Assembly (NCBI RefSeq): GCF_010731755.1
Contig: NZ_AP022589.1
Coordinates: 2,170,001-2,234,000 of the forward strand
Origin: Mycolicibacter minnesotensis
GTDB taxonomy: Bacteria > Actinomycetota > Actinomycetes > Mycobacteriales > Mycobacteriaceae
Length of the DNA stretch: 64,000 bases
Reading direction: 5' to 3'
Shown: piece by piece, positions 56,568 through 64,000 of the stretch
Numbering within the stretch: the stretch's first letter is position 1
How the letters are laid out: every line of letters starts with the position of its first letter
Program-made: the position numbers and the translations under genes
Notes under the pieces: generated by a model
What the model was told of the DNA's origin: nothing
Seen by the model: the letters and a program-made list of their open reading frames with translations, nothing else
Database searches by the model: none

Positions 56568-57683
56568 GTGCCCGGTTCGATCTGCGACATTCTGCCCTCC
56601 ACGGCCGCACTGCTCGGGGCTCCGGACGCAACCGACACACTCGGCCTGCGTGAGAGTGTCGGGGACGTGCGGCGAGTGGTGTTGGTGCTGGTCGACGGGC
56701 TGGGCTATCACCTGTTGCCGCAACTGACCCGCGATGCGCCGCTGCTGGCCTCGGCGCTGGCCGGCACCACCGGGCACCTGAGCGAGCTGTCCTGCACCTT
56801 CCCCTCCACGACGCCCACCAACCTGGTTTCGCTGGGCACCGGCGTGCCGCCCGGTGAGCACGGTGTGCTGGGTTTCACCGTCAACATTCCCGGAACCGAG
56901 CAGGTGCTCACACACATCTTCTGGGGTGATCAGCCCTCGCCCACGGTGTGGCAGCCGGTGCCCACCTGGTTCGAGCGGCTGCGTGCCGCCGGAGTGGGCG
57001 CCCGCGCCGTGCTGCCAGAACTGTTCGTGGGCAGCGGCCTGACCGAGGCTGCCTATCGCGGCGCGGAGTTCTGCCCGGTGGGCAAGGGTGAGTCCTATGC
57101 GAGGCGCGTCGTGGCCGAACTGGCCTCGCCGGGCCTTGTCTACGCCTACACCGCCGCCCTCGACAATGCGGCACACGCGTCGGGCGTCGGCTCAGCGCAC
57201 TGGCACGCCGCTGCCGCCAGGGTCGATGCCCTGCTGGAGCATCTGCTGACAAACCTGCCCGACGACGCGGCGCTGGTGGTCACCGCGGACCATGGCGGGA
57301 TCAACGTGCCCGACCGGGCCCGCATCGATCTGGACGCCGATCCGGCGCTGAGCGCCGGCATTCGGGTGGTCGCCGGCGAGCCGCGGGTCCGCTACCTACA
57401 TACCGAACCCGGCGCCACCGCAGATGTTTTGGCGGTCTGGACCGAGCGTCTGGCCGGTCGGGCAGTGGTCCAAAGCCGCGAGCAGTTGGTTGACTCCGGG
57501 GTGTTCGGGTCGGTGCCCCAACGGCATCTGGCGCGTATCGGCGACGTCGTGGTGACCTGTACCGGCGACACCGCGATCCTGGCGAGCAAACACGAGCCCC
57601 CGCAAGCGTCGGCGCTGGTGGGCTTCCACGGTGCGCTGACCCCAGCCGAGACAGCGATCCCGCTCATCGTCTTCTCTCGTTGA
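56568..57683 (+). CDS. Alkaline phosphatase-superfamily phosphodiesterase/nucleotide pyrophosphatase
   Basis: A 371-residue protein of the type I phosphodiesterase/nucleotide pyrophosphatase family. Metal-site residues occur in VLVLVDGLGYHLL, the nucleophile region is CTFPSTTPTNLVSLGTG, and VTADHGGIN plus a late FHGALTPAE carry further metal ligands. No signal peptide is seen, so it is probably cytoplasmic. The phosphoester substrate is unknown. The stop codon begins a third copy of the TGACTCTGCGC element. Confidence 0.87.
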   Translation: MPGSICDILPSTAALLGAPDATDTLGLRESVGDVRRVVLVLVDGLGYHLLPQLTRDAPLLASALAGTTGHLSELSCTFPSTTPTNLVSLGTGVPPGEHGVLGFTVNIPGTEQVLTHIFWGDQPSPTVWQPVPTWFERLRAAGVGARAVLPELFVGSGLTEAAYRGAEFCPVGKGESYARRVVAELASPGLVYAYTAALDNAAHASGVGSAHWHAAAARVDALLEHLLTNLPDDAALVVTADHGGINVPDRARIDLDADPALSAGIRVVAGEPRVRYLHTEPGATADVLAVWTERLAGRAVVQSREQLVDSGVFGSVPQRHLARIGDVVVTCTGDTAILASKHEPPQASALVGFHGALTPAETAIPLIVFSR

Positions 57684-57699
57684 CTCTGCGCTGACGGCG
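57680..57699 (+). repeat. TTGACTCTGCGCTGACGGCG element, copy 3
   Basis: This 20-mer contains the phosphodiesterase stop codon, as in copy 1. It matches the left arms of the palindromes at 36090 and 37925. No good complementary arm was found downstream, so this copy looks like half of the element. Confidence 0.6.
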
Positions 57700-57836
57700 T
57701 CGAGTTCGCGCACTTTGGCGCTGTGGCGACCAAGAGATCTTTTCCGCCGGTGAGGATTCGTTAACGTGCGCGTAACCTGAACTTCTGATAAGACTTCGTT
57801 ATCCACAGGTTGAACTTAGAAGCAGGGGTAGCTGTG

Positions 57837-60800
57837 ATGGCCGGTCGTAAGTCGAAGAAGCGTGGTGGCGTCACCGCAGGTACCGCAGCATCCATCGGTG
57901 CTTTTTTGGCGTTCGGGGTCGCCCCGATCAGCGCAGCGCCGACGGTGCACGCGGATGTGCCGGCCCTTGACTGGCTAGTCGATGTGGTTGACCCGGTGAC
58001 GATGGCCGGGGCGGCCGATGCCTCGACGGCGATCGACGTGGGCTCCTGGCTTTCCCCTCTGGATCTGAACTGGATGGCTCCGTCATTCTGGGATCACCTG
58101 CTGACGAGCAGCAGCGAGTCTTGGTGGGCTTTGCCGGGCGCCGGCGACGCTTTGCCGGCGACGGACTGGGTCGAGGTTCTTAACCAGTGGATCTATCAAC
58201 CTTGGTATTCGTCCATGCAGGATTGGTTCCGTAGCGATCTAGGTCAGGCTGTCAGCGGATTCGTGAACCAAGCCAGCGGCCGATACCTGATCGGTGACGG
58301 GGCTGATGGCACCGTGGACAATCCCGACGGCGGTAGCGGCGGATTGTGGTTCGGCGACGGCGGCGACGGTTTTGGTGCCAGCGGTAACGGAGGGAACGCG
58401 GGCTGGTTCTTCGGCAACGGAGGTGACGCCGGTAGCGGTACCGACACGGCTGTGGCGGGCGACGGAGCCGGGGAGCAGATGTTCGCCGCAGCTCGGGTTG
58501 CTCCGATTGACGGGGCGCCGGGACGTGGCGGCGATGGAGCCTTCCTGTTCGGCAATGGTGGCAACGGCACCAATGGTGGCGATGGTCAATTCGGCGGTAA
58601 CGGCGGTGCCGGTGGTGCCGGTGGTGCTGGTGGCTGGATCTGGGGTGCGGGCGGAGATGGAGGCCGGGGCGGAAGCGGATCAGCGGCCGGGGACGGTTGG
58701 GGCGCTGGCCAGGGTGGCTCCGGGGGCACCGGCGGAGCGGGCGGCTTCCTGTTCAGCAACGGCGGCCGCGGTGGCGCCGGAGGCTTGGGCGGCAACGGCA
58801 TGGCGGGCTCGGCCGGCACCGCGGGCAGCGCGGGAGGGTCGGGGTCGGATGCCGGTACTGGTGGTGTCGGGGGTACTGGTGGCCGCGGTGGACTCTTGTT
58901 CGGTTCCGGCGGTTCCGGCGGCTCCGGCGGCGCGGGTGGCGTTGGCGGCGCTGGCGGCGTCGGCTACACCGCAGCTGCAACCGCATACGGCATCAATGGA
59001 GGCAACGGCGGCGATGGTGGCCATGGCGGTACCGGTGGTGTCGGCGGAGGCGCCGGGCAAGCCGGGCTGTTCGGGGGAGCCGGTAGCAGCGGTGTCGGCG
59101 GGCAGGGTGGGGCCGGCGGCAACGCCGGCGTAGCTGGTGACGGCACAGCAGGTCGTGCTGGCGATGTAAGCAACCGCGATGGCGGCGACGGTGGCCGCGG
59201 CGGCAACGCTGGACTAGCCGGTCAGGGCGGGCTTGGCGCAGGCGGTAGCGCCAACGGAACTACCGGATTAGCGGCCACCGGTGGGGGCAATGGCGGAGCT
59301 GGCGGCGCTGGTGCCGCCGCAACCACGGCCGGGCAAACCGGCGGTGCCGGCGGCCGCGGAGGGGACGCCGGTGCGACTGGCATTGGTGGGCGCGGCGGTG
59401 ACGGCGGCGCTGGATTCGCCGGCAAAGCGGGCAGCGCTGGCGCACCCACCGGGTCTTCGGGCAGCAATGGCGGGGCTGGCGGGGCCGGTGGCGCGGGCGG
59501 CTCGGTGTCGGGCAATGGCGGTGCCGGCGGCAATGGTGGCGCCGGCGGTGCCGGCGGTAGTGGGGTCAACGGCGTCAACGGTGCGGTGGGCAGTTTCGCC
59601 GGTGGTGGCACTGGTGCCGGTGGTGACGGCACCGCCGGCGGTAGCGGTGGCAATGGCGGCAATGGTGGTGCCGGTGGCGTGGGTGGTACCGCTACCGCTG
59701 GCACCGCTGGAGCCAATGGCGCTGGTGGTGTCGGTGGTGCGGGCGGAAACGCAGGGGTGGCGGGTAACGGCGGAAACGGCGCCGATGGCACCGCCGCGCA
59801 TGTCCACGGTGGTGCCGGTGGGCGTGGTGGTGACAGTGCGGGAGTGGGGTCTGGTGGGCAAGGCGGCTTGGGTGGTGATGGTTCCACCCGGGCTGCCGGG
59901 GGCAATGCCGGAACGATAAGCGGCGGTAACGGCGGTAGCGGCGGCAAGGGGTACACCGCCACGATTGCCGGTGCCACGGGCGGTAACGGCGGTAACGGCG
60001 GTGGGGCTGGCAGCCACGGCACGGGCGGCGCGGGCGGCGCGGGCGGCAATGGCGGCGCCGGGACGGCCGGGACTGCCGGCACCTCCACCCAGATCAACGG
60101 CGGAACCGGCACCGATGGTGGACGCGGTGGCAACGGCGGTAGCGGCGGCAAAGGTGGTGCGCTGAGCGGAAGCGGCGGTGTCGGTGGTGCCGGTGGGTCC
60201 GGCGGAACTGGCGGGACCGGCGGAACCGGCTACAACAACAACGGCGGTAGCGGTGGAGTCGGCGGCACCGGCGGTAAAGGCGGCGACGCCGGAAGCGGAG
60301 GAACCGGTGGTGCTGCGGTAGCAGCCACGGCCACGGGCGGGGTCGGCGGAGCAGCCGGTAACGGTGGGGTCGGCGGTACCGGCGGCACGGGTGGTCAGAA
60401 CCCAGTGGGTGATTCGGGCGGCAACTCGGTCAACGGGGTCCTCGAGCGCGCCTTCGGAAACGTCGGTGGTACTGGCGGGACCGGCGGCGCGGCCGGCCAC
60501 ATCGGCGCCGGCGGCCTCAACGGGGCCGGCGGCCATGCGGCCAGCGGAGCACGCGGTGTCGGCGGTGATGGCGGTGTGGGCGGTGCTGGTGCCGCGGGCC
60601 TGAACGGCGCCGGAGGTATCGGCGGCACCGGTGGAACAGGTGGCATGGGTACCGATGGCGGGAATGCCGGCGCGGGCGGCCGCGGCGGTAACGGCGGCAC
60701 GGGTTCTGCCTTCGGCATGAATGTGACCGGAGGCAGCGGCGGTGCCGGTGGCGCAGGCGGTGCTGGTGGCCAGAACGGGCCGGGCTACGGCGGCGGAGGC

Positions 60801-61913
60801 GGCGGAGGCGGCGGTGCCGCGGAATCCGACTGGGGCAAGGCGACCGGAGGCGCCGGGGGTAGTGGCGGCGCCGGGTCGGGGACTGCCGCTGGCGGCCATG
60901 GCGGGGTGGGCGGCCGCGCATCCGTAGCCGCGGCCGACGGCACTGCCACTGGCGGTGCCGGGGGCCGCGGGGGCGATGGGACAGCGTCGGGGACCGGCGG
61001 CGCGGGTGGCTCGGGAGCCGAGGCGAGAAGCAGCGGATCCGGGCGCGGAACCGTGATCGGTGGCGCCGGGGGCAATGCCATCGGGACCGGCAACGGCGGA
61101 GTAGGGGGTACTGCCTATCAAACCAACACCACCACCAGCAACGTTGGAACGATCGTCACCGGTGGCCGTGGCGGCGACGGAATCGACGGTGGAATTGGCG
61201 GTGCCGGCGGTTATGTGTACATGACGTACACCAACAGCACCAACAGCACGTTCACCGGCGGCGACGGCGGCAGCGGTTCTGGCGGCAGCGTCGGCGGTGA
61301 GGGCGGCGATGTCTACTACAACGGCTCGAGCAGCAGATATGGCGAGGTCACCAACAGCACTTTCCTCGGTGGTGCGGGCGGTGATGGTGGTCGAATCGGT
61401 GCCAATGGCGGAATTGGTGGTAACGGTGGACACGGCGGAAGCGTCAACCCGTTCACCGCTCCAGGTGGAACAAGTGTCGTCGTTGATCGCGCGAGCGCGA
61501 CCGGTGGCGCGGGCGGCGATGGTGGTGCTGGCGGCAACGGAGCCAGAGGCGGCTGGGGCGGTGCTGGTGGCGGGGCCCCGGTCCTGCGAGGTTCAACGGG
61601 TGCGGTCGGGGTCGGCGGTGCGGGCGGTGCCGGTGGTGCTGGGGGCAACGGCGCGGTCGGCGGCAACGGCGGCGACGGTGGGTACGGTGTCGCCGCTGTT
61701 CGACAGGCAGGGATCGGTGGTGCCGGCGGCGCTGGTGGCGCCGGCGGTGCGAGTGGACCCGCCGGCGATGGTCGCGGTGGCAACGGTGGTGGCGGCGGCG
61801 ATGGCGGGATGACCAATGTCGGTGGGACCGGTGGAAACGGCAGCAATGGCAACGCCGGTAAATCCGACGGCACACGTGGAACTGATGGGTTCCGTGGCCC
61901 CAGCCGGCCATAG
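57837..61913 (+). CDS. PGRS-like Gly-repeat protein with signal peptide and GRYLI motif, no PE domain (protein 2)
   Basis: A 1358-residue protein. Basic start MAGRKSKKRGG and a hydrophobic core form a signal peptide cleaved after about Ala39 (TVHA before Asp). A unique Trp-rich domain of about 110 residues follows (PSFWDHLLTSSSESWWAL; YSSMQDWFRSDLGQAV), ending GRYLIGDGADGT at about 148-159. This matches the GRPLI linker (TGRPLIGNGANG) that joins PE and PGRS regions in PE_PGRS proteins. About 1180 residues of GGxGG repeat come next, with a Tyr/Thr/Asn-rich interruption near residues 1095-1180. Cell-wall location is inferred. AGCAGGGG lies upstream of the ATG. Confidence 0.85.
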   Translation: MAGRKSKKRGGVTAGTAASIGAFLAFGVAPISAAPTVHADVPALDWLVDVVDPVTMAGAADASTAIDVGSWLSPLDLNWMAPSFWDHLLTSSSESWWALPGAGDALPATDWVEVLNQWIYQPWYSSMQDWFRSDLGQAVSGFVNQASGRYLIGDGADGTVDNPDGGSGGLWFGDGGDGFGASGNGGNAGWFFGNGGDAGSGTDTAVAGDGAGEQMFAAARVAPIDGAPGRGGDGAFLFGNGGNGTNGGDGQFGGNGGAGGAGGAGGWIWGAGGDGGRGGSGSAAGDGWGAGQGGSGGTGGAGGFLFSNGGRGGAGGLGGNGMAGSAGTAGSAGGSGSDAGTGGVGGTGGRGGLLFGSGGSGGSGGAGGVGGAGGVGYTAAATAYGINGGNGGDGGHGGTGGVGGGAGQAGLFGGAGSSGVGGQGGAGGNAGVAGDGTAGRAGDVSNRDGGDGGRGGNAGLAGQGGLGAGGSANGTTGLAATGGGNGGAGGAGAAATTAGQTGGAGGRGGDAGATGIGGRGGDGGAGFAGKAGSAGAPTGSSGSNGGAGGAGGAGGSVSGNGGAGGNGGAGGAGGSGVNGVNGAVGSFAGGGTGAGGDGTAGGSGGNGGNGGAGGVGGTATAGTAGANGAGGVGGAGGNAGVAGNGGNGADGTAAHVHGGAGGRGGDSAGVGSGGQGGLGGDGSTRAAGGNAGTISGGNGGSGGKGYTATIAGATGGNGGNGGGAGSHGTGGAGGAGGNGGAGTAGTAGTSTQINGGTGTDGGRGGNGGSGGKGGALSGSGGVGGAGGSGGTGGTGGTGYNNNGGSGGVGGTGGKGGDAGSGGTGGAAVAATATGGVGGAAGNGGVGGTGGTGGQNPVGDSGGNSVNGVLERAFGNVGGTGGTGGAAGHIGAGGLNGAGGHAASGARGVGGDGGVGGAGAAGLNGAGGIGGTGGTGGMGTDGGNAGAGGRGGNGGTGSAFGMNVTGGSGGAGGAGGAGGQNGPGYGGGGGGGGGAAESDWGKATGGAGGSGGAGSGTAAGGHGGVGGRASVAAADGTATGGAGGRGGDGTASGTGGAGGSGAEARSSGSGRGTVIGGAGGNAIGTGNGGVGGTAYQTNTTTSNVGTIVTGGRGGDGIDGGIGGAGGYVYMTYTNSTNSTFTGGDGGSGSGGSVGGEGGDVYYNGSSSRYGEVTNSTFLGGAGGDGGRIGANGGIGGNGGHGGSVNPFTAPGGTSVVVDRASATGGAGGDGGAGGNGARGGWGGAGGGAPVLRGSTGAVGVGGAGGAGGAGGNGAVGGNGGDGGYGVAAVRQAGIGGAGGAGGAGGASGPAGDGRGGNGGGGGDGGMTNVGGTGGNGSNGNAGKSDGTRGTDGFRGPSRP
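58320..61890 (+). repeat. PGRS-type GGxGG coding repeat, protein 2
   Basis: A 3.6-kb GC-rich repeat encoding Gly-Gly-x units, richer in Asn and Asp than an average PGRS. Breaks are minor except for the YQTNTTTSNVG and YVYMTYTNSTNST segments near 61110-61250 and the VVDRASATGGAGG region near 61470. Confidence 0.9.
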
Positions 61914-61989
61914 CTGACCCAGCTGGCGCGTCTGCCGCCTCACTTCCGCGACGGTGTTGTGCATTGGCGCGCGCACGGTCGACGCCGGG

Positions 61990-63486
61990 TTATTCCTTGA
62001 TGCCGTATTCGTCGAACCAGTGGGCCAACTTGCCGCGCCGGCTGACCGCCCGCAGCCGGCGTTCAGCCGACAGTCGAGTCTCGCTTGTGGTGACGATGAG
62101 CAGTTCGTCGCCCACGGTGATGCGCGTGTCGGGCTGCGGGACGAAGGTGTCGCCCTTGCGGATGATCAAGGTGATGACGCTCGGGTCGGGCAGCCGCAGC
62201 TCCAGTACCGAGACATTGTGCAGTTTTGACCCCGGCTGCACCGTCATGGTCAGCAGCTCGGCCTCCAAGACGTCGAGCGGTGCCGCCTCCACCTGGATCT
62301 CGCGGGTGGTGTCCCGCGGGATGAGCCCCAGCCAGTGCGCGAACAGGCCCAGGCTGGGCCCCTGCACCACGGTGTAGACCACCACCAGGATGAACACGAT
62401 GTTGAGCAGGCGATAGCTGTCCGGTACACCGTCGACGATCGGGAACGTCGCGAGCACGATGGGGACCGCGCCGCGCAAGCCGGCCCAGGACAGGAAGATC
62501 TGTTCACGCCACGGCACCTTGAACCAGATCAACGACGCCACCACCGACAAGGGCCGGCTCAGCAGCAGCAGCACCGCGCCGATGATCAGCGCGGGCACCA
62601 ACTCCCCCGACAACTGGCTGGGGCTCACCAAGAGCCCGAGCAACACGAACAGCCCGATCTGGGCCAACCAGCCCAGCCCCTCGGCGAACGAGCGGATGGC
62701 CGCGCGGTGCGGCAGGCCGGAGTTCGCCAGCACGACGCCGGACAGATAGGCGGCGATGAAACCGCTGGAGTGCGCCGACGCGGCCGCGGCGAACGCCACC
62801 ATGCCCAGACCGAAGGTCGCCAGCGGATACAGGCCGGATGCCGGCAGCGCGGCACGACGCAGCATCATCGCCCCGAGCAGTCCGGCGATCAATCCGATCG
62901 CCGATCCAGCCACCAGCTCGTAGACCACCGCGCCGATGGCGTGGGCCGGGTCGATCACCAGCGGTGTCGTGCTCAACATCAGCACCACGATTGCCGCCGG
63001 TGCATCGTTGAAGCCGGATTCGGCTTCCAGCAGGCCGGCCACCCGCCGTGGCAGCGGCAGCACCCGCAGGATCGAGAACACCGCTGCGGCGTCGGTGGGT
63101 GATACGACGGCGCCGAGCAGGAAGGCCAGCTGCCAACTGATACCCAACAGCAGGTGCGCGGCCACCGCGATCACCGCCATGCTGACCCCGACACCGACGG
63201 TGGCCAGTACGGCCGCCGGCGCCAGCACCGGGCGGATGTTGGCGAAGCGCGTCGTCAGACCACCTTCGACCAGGATCACCGCCAACGCGGTGGTGCCCAA
63301 ATCGCTGGCCAACTGGACATCAGAGAAGTCCAGGCCCAGGCCGTCATTGCCGATCACCACCCCGACCAGGAGGAACAGCAGCAGGCTGGGCAGCCCGACC
63401 CGATCGGCCGCACGGGTGGCGATGATGCTGGCCAGCAGTACCAAGCCGCCGATGAGCAGAGCCAGGTAGAGCTGTTCCAGGCTCAT
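61990..63486 (-). CDS. K+/H+ antiporter with TrkA-C domain (CvrA/NhaP2-like)
   Basis: A 498-residue antiporter. About 12 helices fill residues 5-390 with the ion-site motif GAVVSPTDAAAVFS and ESGFNDAPAAIVVL and the late SWAGLRGAVPIVLA. A cytoplasmic TrkA-C (RCK_C) domain lies near 395-475 (KLHNVSVLELRLPDPSVITLIIRKG; ITVGDELLIVTT). It likely exports K+ in exchange for H+ with nucleotide or ligand control. It is divergent from the CeoC-like gene, so potassium export and uptake control share a 156-bp promoter region. Confidence 0.92.
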   Translation of the reverse strand: MSLEQLYLALLIGGLVLLASIIATRAADRVGLPSLLLFLLVGVVIGNDGLGLDFSDVQLASDLGTTALAVILVEGGLTTRFANIRPVLAPAAVLATVGVGVSMAVIAVAAHLLLGISWQLAFLLGAVVSPTDAAAVFSILRVLPLPRRVAGLLEAESGFNDAPAAIVVLMLSTTPLVIDPAHAIGAVVYELVAGSAIGLIAGLLGAMMLRRAALPASGLYPLATFGLGMVAFAAAASAHSSGFIAAYLSGVVLANSGLPHRAAIRSFAEGLGWLAQIGLFVLLGLLVSPSQLSGELVPALIIGAVLLLLSRPLSVVASLIWFKVPWREQIFLSWAGLRGAVPIVLATFPIVDGVPDSYRLLNIVFILVVVYTVVQGPSLGLFAHWLGLIPRDTTREIQVEAAPLDVLEAELLTMTVQPGSKLHNVSVLELRLPDPSVITLIIRKGDTFVPQPDTRITVGDELLIVTTSETRLSAERRLRAVSRRGKLAHWFDEYGIKE

Positions 63487-63642
63487 CTGACCCCCGTTCG
63501 GGCTGTTGGTAGCGGTGGTACCCGCGCATGTGATTCGCTCAGAGTCGGCGGGTTCGTGTTATCTGTCAGTAAATCAGTAGTGCTGTCACGACCGTGTTAC
63601 GCCCGCAACGGCCGGGCCAGCCCGGGGACTAGGGGAGCAATC

Positions 63643-64000
63643 ATGCGCATCGGGATCGCTGGCGCCGGCGCGGTGGGGCGATCGGTCGCACGAGAACTGA
63701 TCGGCGACGGCCACCGAGTGCTGCTGATCGAACGCAACCCGGCGCATTACCAACCCCGCACCGTCCCGGACGCCGAGTGGCTGCTCGCCGACTCCTGCGA
63801 GTTGAGCGCGTTGCGCGAATGCGGCATCGAGATCTGTGACGTCGTGATCGCCGCAACCGGCGACGACAAGGCCAACCTGGCCACCGCGCTGCTGGCCAAG
63901 GCGGAGTTCGGGGTGGCCCGGGTGGTCGCCCGGGTCAACAACGCCCGCAATGAGCCACTGTTCACCGAGGAGTGGGGTATCGACGTGGCGGTCTCCACCC
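63643..64000 (+). CDS. ceoC: TrkA/CeoC-type potassium uptake NAD-binding protein, 3' end cut by window edge
   Basis: The first 119 residues of a KTN/RCK protein; the frame runs out of the window. The NAD-binding motif IAGAGAVGRSVARELI starts the protein, followed by VIAATGDDKANLATALLAK and RVVARVNNARNE. The sequence fits CeoC (Rv2692) better than CeoB (Rv2691), which has GCGRVG at this point. CeoB and CeoC regulate Trk-type potassium uptake. GGGGAG precedes the ATG. No ceoB gene lies upstream, so either ceoB follows outside the window or the pair is split here. Confidence 0.85.
   Translation, partial: MRIGIAGAGAVGRSVARELIGDGHRVLLIERNPAHYQPRTVPDAEWLLADSCELSALRECGIEICDVVIAATGDDKANLATALLAKAEFGVARVVARVNNARNEPLFTEEWGIDVAVST

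Overview
This window is high-GC actinobacterial DNA from a mycobacterium. Many genes and their local order match Mycobacterium tuberculosis H37Rv blocks recalled from memory: Rv0332-Rv0333-rmlA, aspC-Rv0338c, ansP2, dnaK-grpE-dnaJ-hspR, clpB, Rv0385, ttfA (Rv0383c), pyrE-Rv0381c-Rv0380c, Rv0365c-Rv0364-fba, Rv0361-Rv0360c, Rv0359-Rv0358-purA-Rv0356c, purT-Rv0390-metZ and fadE7. No PE or PPE N-terminal domain is visible anywhere, although H37Rv has PE6, PPE7 and PPE8 in this neighbourhood. The species cannot be fixed from the window. A lineage outside the M. tuberculosis group, such as the M. terrae group, is only an inference.

Layout. 1-6 kb: a truncated DUF7159-like envelope protein, a mycothiol-type DinB protein, an NTF2-like protein, rmlA, and a TetR regulator divergent from a carotenoid cleavage oxygenase across a perfect 15-bp inverted repeat. 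6-16.5 kb: aspC and a large Fe-S oxidoreductase on the minus strand, then paralogous Thr/Ser-rich membrane proteins, a lipoprotein and the ansP2 permease; then a MmcQ/YjbR protein and an FAD monooxygenase on the plus strand. 16.6-20.8 kb: the HspR-controlled heat-shock operon with two HAIR boxes. 20.8-25.6 kb: accessory genes, including a flavohemoglobin, a GAP-family membrane protein, a Cys-rich membrane protein behind a copper-type operator, and a TetR/NTF2-like pair with two operators. 25.7-28.3 kb: clpB with its own HAIR box and a strong terminator hairpin.

28.4-31.1 kb holds two tandem secreted aspartic proteases of the PecA type that carry signal peptides instead of PE domains. 31-44 kb is a core block (ttfA, SDR, pyrE, Rv0381c and Rv0380c homologs, GH76, dedA, fba, Rv0361 and Rv0360c homologs, a CDF exporter, a site-2 protease, purA, a thioesterase); it lies in the opposite orientation to H37Rv relative to dnaK and purT. 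44-49 kb: a Na+/H+ antiporter divergent from purT-rhodanese-metZ. 49-57.7 kb: an SDR, a frameshifted PEP mutase-family gene, fadE7, a fadD-type ligase, a phosphodiesterase, and the first of two very large PGRS-like proteins that also have signal peptides but no PE domain. The second PGRS-like gene fills 57.8-61.9 kb. The window ends with a K+/H+ antiporter divergent from a CeoC/TrkA-type NAD-binding gene cut by the edge.

The most unusual theme is the PE-less export of PE_PGRS-type modules: two PGRS proteins and two PecA-like proteases, each with an export signal ending in Ala-x-Ala before an Asp. No tRNA, rRNA, CRISPR array, insertion sequence or phage gene was seen. No stretch longer than about 250 bases lacks a gene.
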